From: Selaginella moellendorffii
Taxonomy: Eukaryota; Streptophyta; Lycopodiopsida; Selaginellales; Selaginellaceae
NCBI RefSeq assembly: GCF_000143415.4
Contig: NW_003314349.1
Span: 472,254-536,253 of the forward strand
Length of the DNA stretch: 64,000 bases
Reading direction: 5' to 3'
Shown piece by piece: positions 46,682 through 56,924 of this stretch (position 1 is its first letter; the number at the start of each line of letters is the position of its first letter). The position numbers and the translations under genes were made by a program. The notes under the pieces are model-generated. The model was not told the DNA's origin, made no database searches, and saw only the letters and a program-made list of their open reading frames with translations.

Positions 46682-48724
46682 TCAGCAAGGCATTGTGTGA
46701 AGTTTCTGTGGATCAGAGCTGTTGCAACTTTTCAGAACCTCCCGTAAGTCTTGCATCCTTTGCTTTTTCATGTCATGCTCCTGGAGTTTCCTGTTCTTTA
46801 TCTCCTTGTAGCTTTTAGCCTTACGACCAGTTCCAAAGTAGACAGCCTTCGTCTTCGTCCTGGGTGTGAATCTCGAGCACAGAGGCTCCGGAAGCGCTTG
46901 CGGTGGCGTCTCCAGATCGACGAGCAAGAGATATGGCGACGGACACCTCGGGTCCAGCTCAAAAGCGTGCCTTGCCGCCACAGCTCCAAGCTCGACATCG
47001 CCATGAAGCTTGCAAACGTTGAGCAGCGTCGTCCAAGTCACAGCATCCGGCAAGAAAGGCATCGAAGCGACGAGCTCCTCGGCCTGTCCCAGCCTCCCAG
47101 CTCGTCCCAGCGCATTGATCAAGCAGCAGTAGTGATCCACGGTCGGCTCCTCGAAGTGCTGCTCCTGGACCGCGAGAAAGATCTGCCGAGAAGCCTCCAG
47201 CAGTCCGGCATGGTTGCACGAATTCAAGAGGCCCACGAAGGTGACGTCGTCCGGATCGACCCCGGCCAAGATCATCCTCCGTGAGAGATGGATCGCTTCG
47301 TGGTGCTGCTGGCTCGATCGAGCGTAGGCATGGATCAGCGCGTTCCAGGAGGTGGCATTTGGATTCGGCATCGCGGAGAAGGCGCTCTCGGCTCGGACAA
47401 GATCGCCCTTTTGAGCGTGGCCGGCGATGATCGCGTTCCAGGCTCGCGAGTTCTTGACGGGCATCTCCTCGAAGAGCTGGGTGGCGCGGTCGAGATCGCC
47501 GTTTTGCGCGTAGGCCGCCACCATCGCCGACCAGGCGTAGACGATCTGGCGCGGGCACTTGTCGAAGATGATCTTTGCCTCAAGGACGAAGCCCGCGATC
47601 GCGTAGGCGCGGATGAGCGCCGGCCAGGAGCTATCATCCGGGCGTGGCATCCGATCAAACATCCGCCGCGCCTCATCGGGTTGCCGGTTCTCGGCATACG
47701 CCTCGATCATCGCGTTCCAGGACACTGTATCCCTCTCGGGCATCCGATCGAAATAGATCCTCGCGGAGTTTACTCGCAGAGAGCTCCCATGCGCAGTGAT
47801 CATCGCTGTCCAGGAGATCACATCCCTCTCCGGCATGCCCACGAAGAGATCTCTCGCCTCGTCAAGATGCCCGTTTTGGGCAAATGCTTGGAGCATCGCG
47901 TTCCAAGACACCACGCTCCTCTCGGGCATGGAAACGAAGAGTTCCTTCGCGCGATCCAGCCGTCCGTTGGTAGCGTACGACGTAACCATGGCCGTCCACG
48001 AGACGATGCCCCGGTACGGCATGCGGTGGAAGACCGATGTGGCGGAGTCGGGTTGCCCGAGCTGGGCATATCCGGTGACCATGGTATTCCACGTCACCAT
48101 GTCGCGGCGGCCCATCGCCGCGAAGAGGGAGGCGGCGTGGCCGGAGCGATCGTTCTGGAAGAGCGCCGAGAGGAGGATGTTGAAGGAGAAGAGATTTGGG
48201 AGCTGGATCGCGTGGAAGACAGCGATGGCGTCGTCAATCCTCTCGCATTTGCCGTAGGCCTCGATGATCGTGTTGGCGAGGAAGGTGCTGTGGTGGAAAT
48301 CGCTCGCGAGGACGTAATCATGGAGCTCGCGGGTGCGCGCGACATCGCGGGAGTCGCCGCTGGCGCGGATGTGGCGCGCGAGGTCGCCGGGGACGAACTC
48401 GGCGCGGTTGAGCTTGCGGGGGCCGGTGAGCGTCTCGCGGCCGTCTGGGGGGTTGCGGCGGAGGAGCTGGCGGAGCTTCTCGGCGGCGCCCTGGCGGCGG
48501 AGGCGGCGCGTTCGGATGCGGCGCTTGATCTGGATCTCTGGGATGGGGCGCTCGATCCATTTCTCGCCCAGGAATTGCTGCTCGAAGAGGGATTTGCCGG
48601 TTCGCCGCGGCCAGAAGTGGTAGGCGTGGAGGAGATTTCGCTCCTTCCATTTGTCGCTGATGGGGAACTTGGATCTCTGGACGAACAAACTAACGGTCGC
48701 CTTTGGCCCCTTATATCGCGGCAT
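46682..48724 (-). CDS. PLS-class PPR protein with unusual N- and C-terminal extensions
   Basis: It is 680 aa in one exon; the start at 48724 is the first ATG of the frame. Residues 1-110 are basic and not PPR ('PRYKGPKATVSLFVQRSKFP', 'LLHAYHFWPRRTGKSLFEQQ', then an Arg-rich run). PPR repeats start near 130 ('RTRELHDYVLASDFHHSTFL'), with many copies of 'VVSWNAMLQAFAQNGHLDEA' and 'VISWTAMITAHG'. An E-like block 'LGRAGRLGQAEELVASMPF' with 'CPSPYLLL' follows. The last 80 residues are basic ('YFGTGRKAKSYKEIKNRKLQ') and do not resemble E+ or DYW. It probably acts on organellar RNA. Its stop is 21 bp from the GNAT stop, so the transcripts must overlap at their 3' ends. Confidence 0.88.
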   Translation of the reverse strand: MPRYKGPKATVSLFVQRSKFPISDKWKERNLLHAYHFWPRRTGKSLFEQQFLGEKWIERPIPEIQIKRRIRTRRLRRQGAAEKLRQLLRRNPPDGRETLTGPRKLNRAEFVPGDLARHIRASGDSRDVARTRELHDYVLASDFHHSTFLANTIIEAYGKCERIDDAIAVFHAIQLPNLFSFNILLSALFQNDRSGHAASLFAAMGRRDMVTWNTMVTGYAQLGQPDSATSVFHRMPYRGIVSWTAMVTSYATNGRLDRAKELFVSMPERSVVSWNAMLQAFAQNGHLDEARDLFVGMPERDVISWTAMITAHGSSLRVNSARIYFDRMPERDTVSWNAMIEAYAENRQPDEARRMFDRMPRPDDSSWPALIRAYAIAGFVLEAKIIFDKCPRQIVYAWSAMVAAYAQNGDLDRATQLFEEMPVKNSRAWNAIIAGHAQKGDLVRAESAFSAMPNPNATSWNALIHAYARSSQQHHEAIHLSRRMILAGVDPDDVTFVGLLNSCNHAGLLEASRQIFLAVQEQHFEEPTVDHYCCLINALGRAGRLGQAEELVASMPFLPDAVTWTTLLNVCKLHGDVELGAVAARHAFELDPRCPSPYLLLVDLETPPQALPEPLCSRFTPRTKTKAVYFGTGRKAKSYKEIKNRKLQEHDMKKQRMQDLREVLKSCNSSDPQKLHTMPC

Positions 48725-49682
48725 TAGGGTTCTTGAAGATTTCGGGGTTTTCTGGAACTGTGACGCTTCAAGGAGTCGAAAATCTGCGTGATCGATAAGC
48801 GGGAAGATTTGGCGCTTGCTTTTCAAGGAGCTGCCGGATCGCTTGGAGTTGATCCATCGCAGCCCCGGACGATCGAGCTAGTCGGGAGCCATGACGTAGT
48901 GGCTGCTTGGCACTTCTCGCTCGCGGATCATCTCGCGGGCTAGCAGCGCTAGCGCGAAGAAGAGGCTCGGCAGCCTCGTAGCTTCTGTGAGAGATGCACT
49001 ACTCGTGGCCTTTGCGGAGGACGAGCAGGACAGGAACTGGATCTACTGCGCCGAGGATCCCGACGAGATGAAACAGGTGGCAGCAGAGAGACAACGATTT
49101 GCTCTTCGCGGTGGACGAGTACGATGTTTACCACGTGAGGTACGGCGTTGCGAGAGCTCGAGCAGCGATCGGCGTGCTTGCATGCTGGATCGGAGAAGCG
49201 ATTCCATCGCGATCGAGCGACGAGAATCTCTGAGGCTGAGAGTGCTCGCGAAGAGCGAAGTTGGAGCTTTCCTGCGATGGAAGGGTCTCGACAGCGGAGA
49301 TCCGCGCGCTAACCGGCTATCTTCCGTGTAGTGAGGATCTACCTCGACGCGGAGATCAAAATGCGTGCTCTTAAACTCACTAAACATTTGCCATATCGTG
49401 AGATATCTTAACCAGAAGAACTCATGGAAAGTGTCGCAACAACTCTTTCATCAGCTTCATCTGCTAAGTACCTCTTCATTGTCCAAACCATTGGGGCATG
49501 GACTTAAGCTGTGATATGAAGATTTCTGTGAAAATCAGAGATTGGAGATAGATTTTGTTTGGCATTTCAATGATGATCTTAGAGTATATTTCAGTATTAT
49601 AAGAACCCAGGAGCATAGCATTTTATTCCACCACATATACTTTTGAAAGGAGCACCAGTGTGACCACTGGCAATGGAGCTTG

Positions 49683-50275
49683 CTAAGCTTCACTCTCGGA
49701 GGCTTGAACTAGTGCCACCGCTTTAATAACAAGGTCTCCCAACGCACCAGAAGTAGAAAAGGACGGAAGCTGCACAAGACAATTCGTGCACTCATCGCTG
49801 ACAGACAGCTTATTACTGCCAATGTATGGACAATCAAAGTTTATAGTGGCAACTTTGGTGCCCTTCGTATAGAGGTCAAATCCACCTGTAGTCCCAGATG
49901 GAGAAGCTTGCCTTCCACATGCAGCAAATGGCGGGTTGGGAGAGGTTTCTCCCGCAGCAATGGTTATCCCACCTGGTGCACTCGCGTCGGCGTTCTTATC
50001 TGGGTATTTGTACCACTTTCCAAATGTTAAGAAGGAGTTTTTCACTTCTAAGGTGTCTTGTCCCAGGTTTGTGACCCTGAAGGATACCCACTGAGAATAT
50101 CCTCCCAACTTGCCATCTGCATTGCACATATACTGTAAGCCCAGCAATTAAACTTGAGCTACGTACCGGTGACTTGAAAGATAGAAACTGAGTCCTCTTC
50201 TCCAGCTGAAGCAGCAGAAGCTAAGCTCCCAATGGATATGCAAAGCAATGCTAGAAGGAAAGAAGAACTTGACAT
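49683..50275 (-). CDS. Secreted aegerolysin-family protein, intact copy
   Basis: Two exons (50275-50167, 50116-49683) with a 50-nt GT-AG intron give 180 aa. Residues 1-24 are a signal peptide (MSSSSFLLALLCISIGSLAS). The rest shows aegerolysin landmarks in order: QWVSF, 'LEVKNSFLTFGKWYKYPDK', 'GITIAAGE', ACGRQASPSGTTGGFDLY, FDCPY, and a final SGALGDLVIKAV. Aegerolysins are small beta-sandwich proteins, best known in fungi and bacteria, that bind certain sphingolipid or sterol membranes and often need a MACPF partner to form pores. No such partner is in this window. Fungal forms usually lack a signal peptide, so the leader here is notable. Four cysteines remain in the mature part. The donor GTACGT and acceptor at 'aatgcag' keep the frame in both duplicate copies. 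Confidence 0.85.
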
Positions 50276-50308
50276 GATTTGTTGCAAATTTGGGTTTGGG
50301 GCTTGAAA

Positions 50309-50315
50309 ATTTATA
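50309..50315 (-). promoter_or_regulatory. TATA box of the aegerolysin gene
   Basis: TATAAAT on the minus strand lies 34 bp before the ATG and is conserved at 54827-54833 before the second copy. If it is used, the 5' leader is only a few bases long. Confidence 0.5.
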
Positions 50316-50743
50316 CTCCCTATGGTTACAAAGTTTTAAAACTTGAACCATTTTTTAAACAGGTTAGTGCCTGCTACTCAAAAGGTTTAGACTAAAAGTC
50401 CAAGGAGCAATATGTGGCATAATTGTCAGTCCCACGTGAAAGATTGCGACGTATAGCGACGTTTAGCTTTCCAACAATAGAGTTATTTAGGAGAAAATTG
50501 AAAAGATAGATCGTCACCTACAAAACCACCATTTCAGCTGAATTGTTCTGTGAAATGGTCGTTGTTTAAGAAATGCAGTACCAAGTTCGTGGCAAGATCC
50601 TCCAATTTTTCAGCAAAACCAGGGATCTATCACATGGAAAAGAGATTTACAAATTTGGCAGTGACAATTGTGCAGCAAGCAGCTGCACAATTCATCCATG
50701 AATTTGGATGGATCTATGCACATCCTTGAATTTGGAAATCTAG

Positions 50744-51570
50744 ATGTTTGGAAGATGTGAGAGCTTGCAAGAAGCAAAAGAGAGGATCTGCAAAGAATCA
50801 TTTATTGTGGAACAACATGGAGGATATGCCAAAACGGCTATCCAGAGTGAAGAAATTGCTATGGGACACAAGAACCTTGTAGCCTGGAACCAGGCATACA
50901 TTCAGGTCAAAGATACTGAAAAGGAGAGAGAATTTGATGCAATGCCAGATAAGTTTAGTGGACTGCGATTCTTACAGCATATGCCCGGTGTAAAAGCGAA
51001 GATAATCTTTGATCCGATGACATTTTTCTTCGACATTCAATGATGTCTTTTCGAACCAATTCCCGAGCACGCCTCGTGACGTGGAATTGGTTATCTTCTA
51101 AATGCCAGAGCCAAGAGAGTTGTTTCCTCCATCGTCGGAGCATATCCCGGAGCATGCATACGACCGGAGCCAAGCGTCTGTTTGCTGCCATCCCGAGAAG
51201 AAAGATCTCATCGCCTGGAACACGCTGATCACGCCGAATGCTCGGGATCAAACGCCACGTTGATGGTGCCTCTGCCGTGATCCTGGCAGTGCAACAAGGC
51301 CGTGATCGTTTGTGAGCGTTCTTGGTGCTTGCGGCCAGCTTGGGCTGTTCTAGTGGGGATGGAGCTACTTTCGAAACATGGCCAACGATCACCAAGTCCA
51401 AGCGTTGGGTGTGGATCTCTGCGCTTGATCTGGTCAACTAGCTGCCGAGGATCTCATCTCCAGCACGTCCCGGATGGAGCCCGTCAGGAGTCAAGAGGAT
51501 CCACAACGAGCAGAACTGGCTGCTCACCTCGACACCACCATCTCGTCACTCCTTTCCCATATCTAAGTCG
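50744..51570 (+). pseudogene. PLS-class PPR pseudogene
   Basis: The readable pieces 'KNLVAWNQAYIQVKDTEKER', 'KDLIAWNTLI' and 'SVLGACGQLGL' are in order but separated by frameshifts and stops. The last pieces correspond to the C-terminal part of a PLS-class protein. Its first 220 bp belong to the segmental duplication. Confidence 0.7.
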
Positions 51571-52139
51571 CTCGTAGCTTGTCACGTGGTCCGTGCGTTA
51601 TAGTGAATAAGGGAGATAGTGAAAATGGGATCCAACGACAACAACGCATACATCTCTCTCCAAAAGTAGTAGTGTTTTATAATTTTACAAAAACTTACGA
51701 GCCATTGATTCTTTCCTGGAGTGAAAGTCATGCTCCTTGGAAAAATTAAGATATAAATATCTTTGAAATGTCCAAGGATCTGTTCAACAGTTTATATAAT
51801 CCGTCGGTCTCATGCTTCTTGGTGGCCGCCACAAGACCCTGTAAACAGTTAATGAATGGATGAATGTTCTTCGCTCTTGTTATCATCACCAAGGTGGCAC
51901 CAGTCGCACTTTGAAAGAGAAATCTGCCACAGGAGTGATTGTTTTCTTCAAGCTGGAATGAAGCCTAAGTTTACACATAGATCTGGATGCTTGTCATAAT
52001 GTATGTATGCTATGTCTTTGGTAGGGATCTAATTCAGCGGTGGTCTAAGATGTTGCTATCACCACCACATGAAAAGTTGTTGTGACTGACGGGTATTCCC
52101 ATCATTGAGGTGGTTTTTTCTTTTGCTTGTTTGTTACGC
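51571..52139. other. Intergenic, nothing recognised
   Basis: This is moderately AT-rich sequence without domain, repeat or RNA gene. Confidence 0.45.
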
Positions 52140-52434
52140 ACAACACTTCGATCAGCGGGCGTTGCAAACTTCGAAGAGCCGACGACGCTTTGCAGCTCAT
52201 ACGAGAGATGGAGCCAGCTCCATACACGATCACGTGCAACACCGTCATCAATGGGCTCTGGAGGTCCAGGAAGGATACAGAAGCTTAGACTTTGCTGGAC
52301 GAGATGATCAGCATGCGACTTACAACTGCGTTATCGCGAATCTCTGCCGGTCTCGCGAGATGGAGAAGGCAATGGACGTATTTCTACACGAGGAAGAAGA
52401 AATGCGAAGCGGACGAGGTAACTTTCGCAACGCT
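52140..52434 (+). pseudogene. Copied fragment of the 43.5-kb P-class PPR gene
   Basis: It is colinear with 44630-44945 with scattered substitutions, a roughly 21-bp internal deletion at 'gatgatcagc|atgcgactt' and a new in-frame TAG ('gaagcttag'). At 52434 ('gcaacgct') it joins abruptly to a different PPR sequence. It is non-functional. Confidence 0.88.
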
Positions 52435-52870
52435 TTCACCCAGTCCGGCGATCTGGAGCGCGCGCTGGACCACCTCCATCGAATGCCGTCTGGTCGTGAT
52501 CTAGTGTCCTTCCGGGACAATGCTGCTGCAAACGTTTCCCGGGAACGAGGAGGGCGATGCCCGAAGCGTCAAGGATGCGTTTTGGAAGAAGCCACGACAG
52601 TGTCTTCCATCGAATGCCCAGGATATACGTCGTGTGGTGGTGCTCGAGCCGACTTGGCGAGAGCGGTGCTGGAGAGGATGCCCTCTCCTGGGCGGCTCTG
52701 GTTTACGGCTTCGCTCAAAGGGAACTGGTCCCGGGACGTCTTGGATGCCGCCATAGGTGAGATCGAGCAGATCAAGCATATGTTTGAACAGCAATTCCGG
52801 AGGCTTCGAGGGTTTTTTGATGGATTGATCGAGCTAAGGGGAAGTCGTACTTGCTGCTTTCTTCTCGAGT
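52435..52870 (+). pseudogene. PLS-type PPR pseudogene joined to the copied P-class fragment
   Basis: 'FTQSGDLERALDHLHRMPSG' and 'LARAVLERMPS' are PPR pieces of the PLS style, broken by frame changes. The join with the preceding fragment makes an apparent 256-codon frame, which is a chimera of two gene remains rather than a gene. Confidence 0.65.
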
Positions 52871-53877
52871 GCTAGCAGCGCTAGCGGAGGACGAGCAGGA
52901 CAGGAACTACTGCACCTAGGATCTCGACGAGATGAAACAGGTGGCGGCAGAGAGACAACGATTTGCTCTTCGCGGTGGACGAGTACGATGTTTACCACGA
53001 GAGGTACGTTGCGAGAGCGAGAGCAGGGATCGACGTGCTGGCATGCTGGATCCTCCATCGCGATGAATCTCTGGGTGTTTTCGAGAGTGCTCGCGAAGAA
53101 CGAAGTTGGAGCTTTCCTGCGATGGAAGGGTCTCGACGCGGAGCCAGCGGAGATGCGCGAGCTCCGGCTCTCTTCCGCTGCTAGTGAGGATCTACCTCGA
53201 CGCGTACGTACCCATGTTTTTTCATGAAGAAATCGATATGGGTAGAGCCCCAAAAGCAGAGCCAGATCTTTCGTTGACGGAAGCAATCGTTTGCTGACAT
53301 ATCCAGGAACCTCAGCTTGGGCATTGCGGTACCGAAGCACAGGGGAGCGAGCTACAAGCAGTCATGTCGTGCATCCAAAATGCGCGCTCTTAAACTCGCT
53401 AAACCATTGCCGAATCAACTTAACCAATATCTCCATCGGAGGAAGATTTCTGCGAAGATCAAAGATGGGCGATAGATTTTGTTTGGCATTTCAATGAACT
53501 TAGGGTGTACTTCAGTAATAAGAACCCAGGAGCGTAGCATTTTATTCCACCATATAATATTTGAAAGGAACACCAGTGTGACCACCGGCAATGGAGCTTG
53601 CTACGCTTCACTTTCGGAGGCTTAAACTAGTGCCACCACTTTGAGTACAAGGTCTCCTAGCGCACCGGAAGTAGAAAAGGACGGAAGCTGCACAACACAA
53701 TTCTTGCACTCATCGCTGACAGACAGCTTATTACTGCCAGTGTATGGACAATCAAAGTGTATAGTGGCAACTTTGAAGCCCTTCGTATAGATGTCAAATC
53801 CACCTGTAGTCCCAGATGGAGAACCTTGCCTTCCACATGCAGCAAATGGCGGGTTGGGAGAGGTTGCTCCTGCAGCA

Positions 53878-53885
53878 ATGGTTAT
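53878..53885. repeat. 8-bp target-site duplication, left (atggttat)
   Basis: It is identical to 54487-54494. The intact paralogue has a single atggttat at the same place (about 49970). Confidence 0.92.
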
Positions 53886-54486
53886 AGTTACGAACACGAA
53901 CACGGAACACGAACACAAGCCTCAGATTTCAGGAACCCGAACACGGAACACGATCACGGCCCATGATGGCTCACGAATATTCTACTGAATATTCTAAGAA
54001 TATGTTATTTAAAAATTATATTCTATTTCTTGTTACCTGGGATGAGAGGACAACTCACAATATCCTTGCTGCCTGGGCCTTCTCCTAACAGATGAGCTCG
54101 CACACGATCAACACCACTCAGTTTGTTCACCATTGGGCAGTATTTGCATGACCATAATTTGTGGCCATGCCCCCTGCTCTCAAGAACACTTACCTCATCC
54201 CACCATCGTGAAGAAGGATGCTTTCGCAGTATGCTAGATTGCTGCGCCATGCTTGTTTGCCTTGGATTGCTGCTGCTGTGCCCTGAAATGGTGCGCCCTG
54301 GCTGGATTGTTGTGTGATGCCGTGCGCCCTAAAACCAGAATATTCCGCGCGAGAATATTCTGAACAGTGGTCTGTGTTACTAACACGGACCACTGTTCAC
54401 GAACACGGCCGTGGGAACACGACCCATGGCCGTGTTCGTGAAACACGGTGAACACGGCCGGGATCCCGGCCGTGTTCGTAACACGG
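53886..54486 (-). mobile_element. Non-autonomous hAT-like transposon carrying a BED-finger fragment
   Basis: It is 601 bp with 8-bp target duplications. The ends are inverted ('gttacgaacacgaacacgg' on the left; the complement of the right end reads 'gtgttacgaacacggccg'). Many 'cgaacacgg' motifs lie within 110 bp of each end, like the subterminal transposase sites of hAT elements. On the minus strand about 54023-54250 reads 'KLWSCKYCPMVNKLSGVDRV' then 'RAHLLG', a BED-type zinc finger as found at the N-terminus of hAT transposases. No DDE or dimerisation domain remains. Confidence 0.82.
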
Positions 54487-54494
54487 ATGGTTAT
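54487..54494. repeat. 8-bp target-site duplication, right (atggttat)
   Basis: It matches 53878-53885. Confidence 0.92.
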
Positions 54495-55129
54495 CCCACC
54501 TGGTGCGCTGCCATCATTGTTCTTATTTGGGTACTTATACCACTTTCCATATGATAAGAAGGAGTTTTTCACTTCTAAGGTGTCTCGTCCCAGGTTTGTG
54601 ATCTTGAAGGATACCCACTGAGGATATCCTCCCAACTTGCCATCTGCATTACACATGTATTTGTAAGCCCAGCAATTAAACTTAAGTTACGTACCGGTGA
54701 CTTGAAAGATAGAATCTTCTCCAGCCGAAGCAGCAGAAGCTAAGCTCCCAATGGATATGCAAAGCAATGCTAGAAGGAAAGAAGAACTCAACATGATTTG
54801 TTGCAAATTTGGATTTGGGCTTGCAAATTTATACTCCCTAAGTATCACTTTTTAAACGTTTAACAATGGTTATGGAATCTAAAACAAAGCACAAAGTTCT
54901 AAAACTTGAACCATTTTTTAAACAGGTTAGTGCCTCCTACTCAAAAGGTTTAGACTAAGGAGCAATATGTGGCATAATTGTCAGTCCCACGTGAAAGATT
55001 GCGATGTATAGCGACGTTTAGCTTTCCAACACTAGAGGATAATTATCATAGGAGAAAATTGAAAAGATAGATCGTCACCTATTTCAGCTGAATTCTTCCG
55101 TGAAATGGTCGTTGTTTAAGAAATGCAGT

Positions 55130-55555
55130 ACCAACGAGAGCAAGAGTTCGCGGCGAGATCTCCAATTTTGCAGCAAAACCAGGAATCTGTTGCGTGCAAA
55201 AGAGATTTACGAATTCGGGGGGAGAGACAATTGTGCAGCAAGCAGCTGCACAATCCATTCATGAATTTGGATGGATCCATGCACATCCATGAAATTGGAA
55301 ATCCAGATGTTTGGAAGATGTGGGAGCTTGCAAGAAGCAAGAGAGAGATTGCATGGGATCTGCAAGGAATCGTTTATTGTGGAAGAACATGATTGCTGCA
55401 AAGGATATGCCAAAACGGCTATCCAGAGTGAAGGAATTGCTATGGGAGACAAGAACATTGTAGTCTGGAACACAATGCTCTAGGCATACAATCAGGTCAA
55501 AGATATTGAAAAGGAAAGAGAATTTGATGCAATGCCGGATAAATTTAGTGAACTG
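55130..55555 (+). pseudogene. PPR fragment in duplication copy II
   Basis: It corresponds to 50588-50966 ('MFGRCGSLQEARERLHGICK', 'GDKNIVVWN'). Only one or two broken repeats remain. Confidence 0.65.
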
Positions 55556-56426
55556 CTTTATAAAAGTTTAAAATTAGAGAAAGAAGAAAAGCTTTTGCAT
55601 AGAAATACTTACTATATTGAACTTTGAATCAATATAACATTTATTCCACACATGTATTATTAAAATTAAGTCCTAAAATTGATCAAGTTACTAGTAAAGT
55701 GGTGAAGATGTCAAAAGAACAAAAGTTGTTTAGAAGAAAGCAAAAATCACACAGAGTGGAGTTCTAACATTTATTGTATAGGAATCTTAAATTTGTTCAA
55801 AAGTGAATCAAAACATTCGTTCAAAGGGTGCATCATTATCAAAAAAATAACCTTATTGCATATCAACTTAAATCATAAATATAAAATTAATCTAAATGAT
55901 AACAACAATTAAATGGTAAAACATCATAAAATATTCAAATATATTTTATATATATTCTATATAGATTTATTTAAGCAAACCAAAAAATGTTTTAGATATA
56001 CCAAAAAAAATTAAATTGAGGAAGTGCTGGACCATGGGCTAGTGAAAGGAGGTGACTAGCTATATTGAGAGACAATGGCCAGAATCAAGTTCATGGAGAT
56101 AGAACCACAGCAATTCATCAGGAAAACTCCAACCAAACCAGAAAACCAGAAGTATTTTCTATGTTTCTTTGATGATTAGAAAGGCAAAAGGCACTTAAAG
56201 GAGAAATTCATTTCACTCACATACAACCCACAACCAAAGAATCATGGGAGCTGAGCAGATCCAAATCCAGCAATTATCTACCTCACACCAATATTTACCT
56301 CCCTTCATATAGTTTTTTTTTTTTTGGCATATATATGTGCACTAAAGTTGGGGCATACTGGTAATGTGATTGCCTTTCCATCTAATCTACTGGATAGTGT
56401 ATAAGATTCACAGTGTCACAGACCTT
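55556..56426. other. AT-rich spacer, nothing recognised
   Basis: There is a poly-T run at about 56310. No coding or RNA feature was seen. Confidence 0.5.
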
Positions 56427-56431
56427 TGTAA
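56427..56431. repeat. Left target-site duplication of copia element Y (tgtaa)
   Basis: It matches 63019-63023 exactly. Confidence 0.8.
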
Positions 56432-56591
56432 TGTGGAGACAAGTGATGACAAGTCTCCATGTCAGCAAAGAAGACAAGTCATTCATCCAAGACACCAACC
56501 GCCAAGCGTCACACCCATACCATTATGTACATAACCATACCAAAGCAATGAAGTCAATAGAGTATTCCGCACACAAAAACACACATCTACA
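56432..56591 (+). repeat. 5' LTR of element Y
   Basis: It begins tgtggagaca and ends catctaca, followed directly by the primer site. From 56473 on it matches 62899-63018 closely. Confidence 0.85.
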
Positions 56592-56837
56592 TGGTATCAG
56601 GTTTGTTTAGATCCTGATGGCGAAACACTAGCAAACACAGCAACGTGACGAGCAAGACCGCACTAGGGCTCTCGCAGTCCTTGCTAGGGTGGAACGACGG
56701 ATTCAAGAACACAAGCGAGCGCAGCATGATATCCATCCATGCCTCTGCCCAAATTGTCGCTTTGTGTGCACGGCGTGTGGGCGTCCCTTCTAGCGATTCC
56801 CACCGCCTCTTCCCCCTCCTTGCTTCTAGCTTACTCC

Positions 56838-56924
56838 TGTTACACGACATACCTCGCCACATAGACATTAGGGTTTTTCTGTTCTGTCCACTAGCGCGGT
56901 GCGCTTTGATCCTGATTTGTCTCA
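56838..56924 (+). repeat. 5' LTR of element X (87 bp)
   Basis: It starts tgttacacga and ends gtttgtctca in the 3' copy (gatttgtctca here). It differs from the 3' LTR at 11 positions, all transitions. Confidence 0.9.

Larger units (their letters stand above)
48940..50966. repeat. Segmental duplication, copy I
   Basis: It shares order and sequence with 52872-55555: 'ctagcagcgctagcg', the block 'gatgaaacaggtgg' plus 'cagcagagagacaacgattt', the aegerolysin gene, its promoter, and a PPR fragment ending at 'gatgcaatgcc(a/g)gata'. The 48940-49380 part contains a coding-looking remnant ('LLFAVDEYDVYH') that I cannot assign. Confidence 0.85.
53622..54794 (-). pseudogene. Aegerolysin-family copy II, broken by a transposon and an early stop
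   Basis: Exon 1 is 54794-54695 (signal peptide) and exon 2 starts at 54643 after a 51-nt intron at the same place as in copy I. The reading reaches 'GSAPGGITI', is interrupted by the transposon at 53886-54486, and resumes with 'AAGATSPNPPFAACGR'. A CAA-to-TAA change ends it at 53622, six codons earlier than copy I. Unless the transposon is spliced out, no complete protein is made. Outside the insertion the two copies are closely similar, so the loss is recent. Confidence 0.88.
52872..55555. repeat. Segmental duplication, copy II
   Basis: This is the counterpart of 48940-50966, longer because of a 601-bp transposon at 53886-54486 and an insertion near 53204-53370. Confidence 0.85.

Noticed and set aside
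48600..48680. Resemblance of the HAYHFWPRR segment of the PPR N-terminus to plastid ribosomal protein PSRP-3
   Set aside because: Only a few residues around FWPR agree, and the conserved residues that follow in PSRP-3 are missing.
47288..48727. A 479-codon open frame on the plus strand
   Set aside because: It is antisense to the PPR gene at 46682-48724 and follows its repeat periodicity. GC-rich coding DNA leaves the antisense frame open. It has no domain.
50101..50170. Alternative reading of the aegerolysin gene through the intron, starting at the MCNADGKL segment
   Set aside because: It would lose the signal peptide, needs a non-AUG or internal start, and copy I and II differ by a 1-nt indel there. 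The intron model keeps the frame in both.
52105..52875. A 256-codon open frame on the plus strand
   Set aside because: It reads across two different PPR remnants in mixed frames, so it is a chimera of debris.
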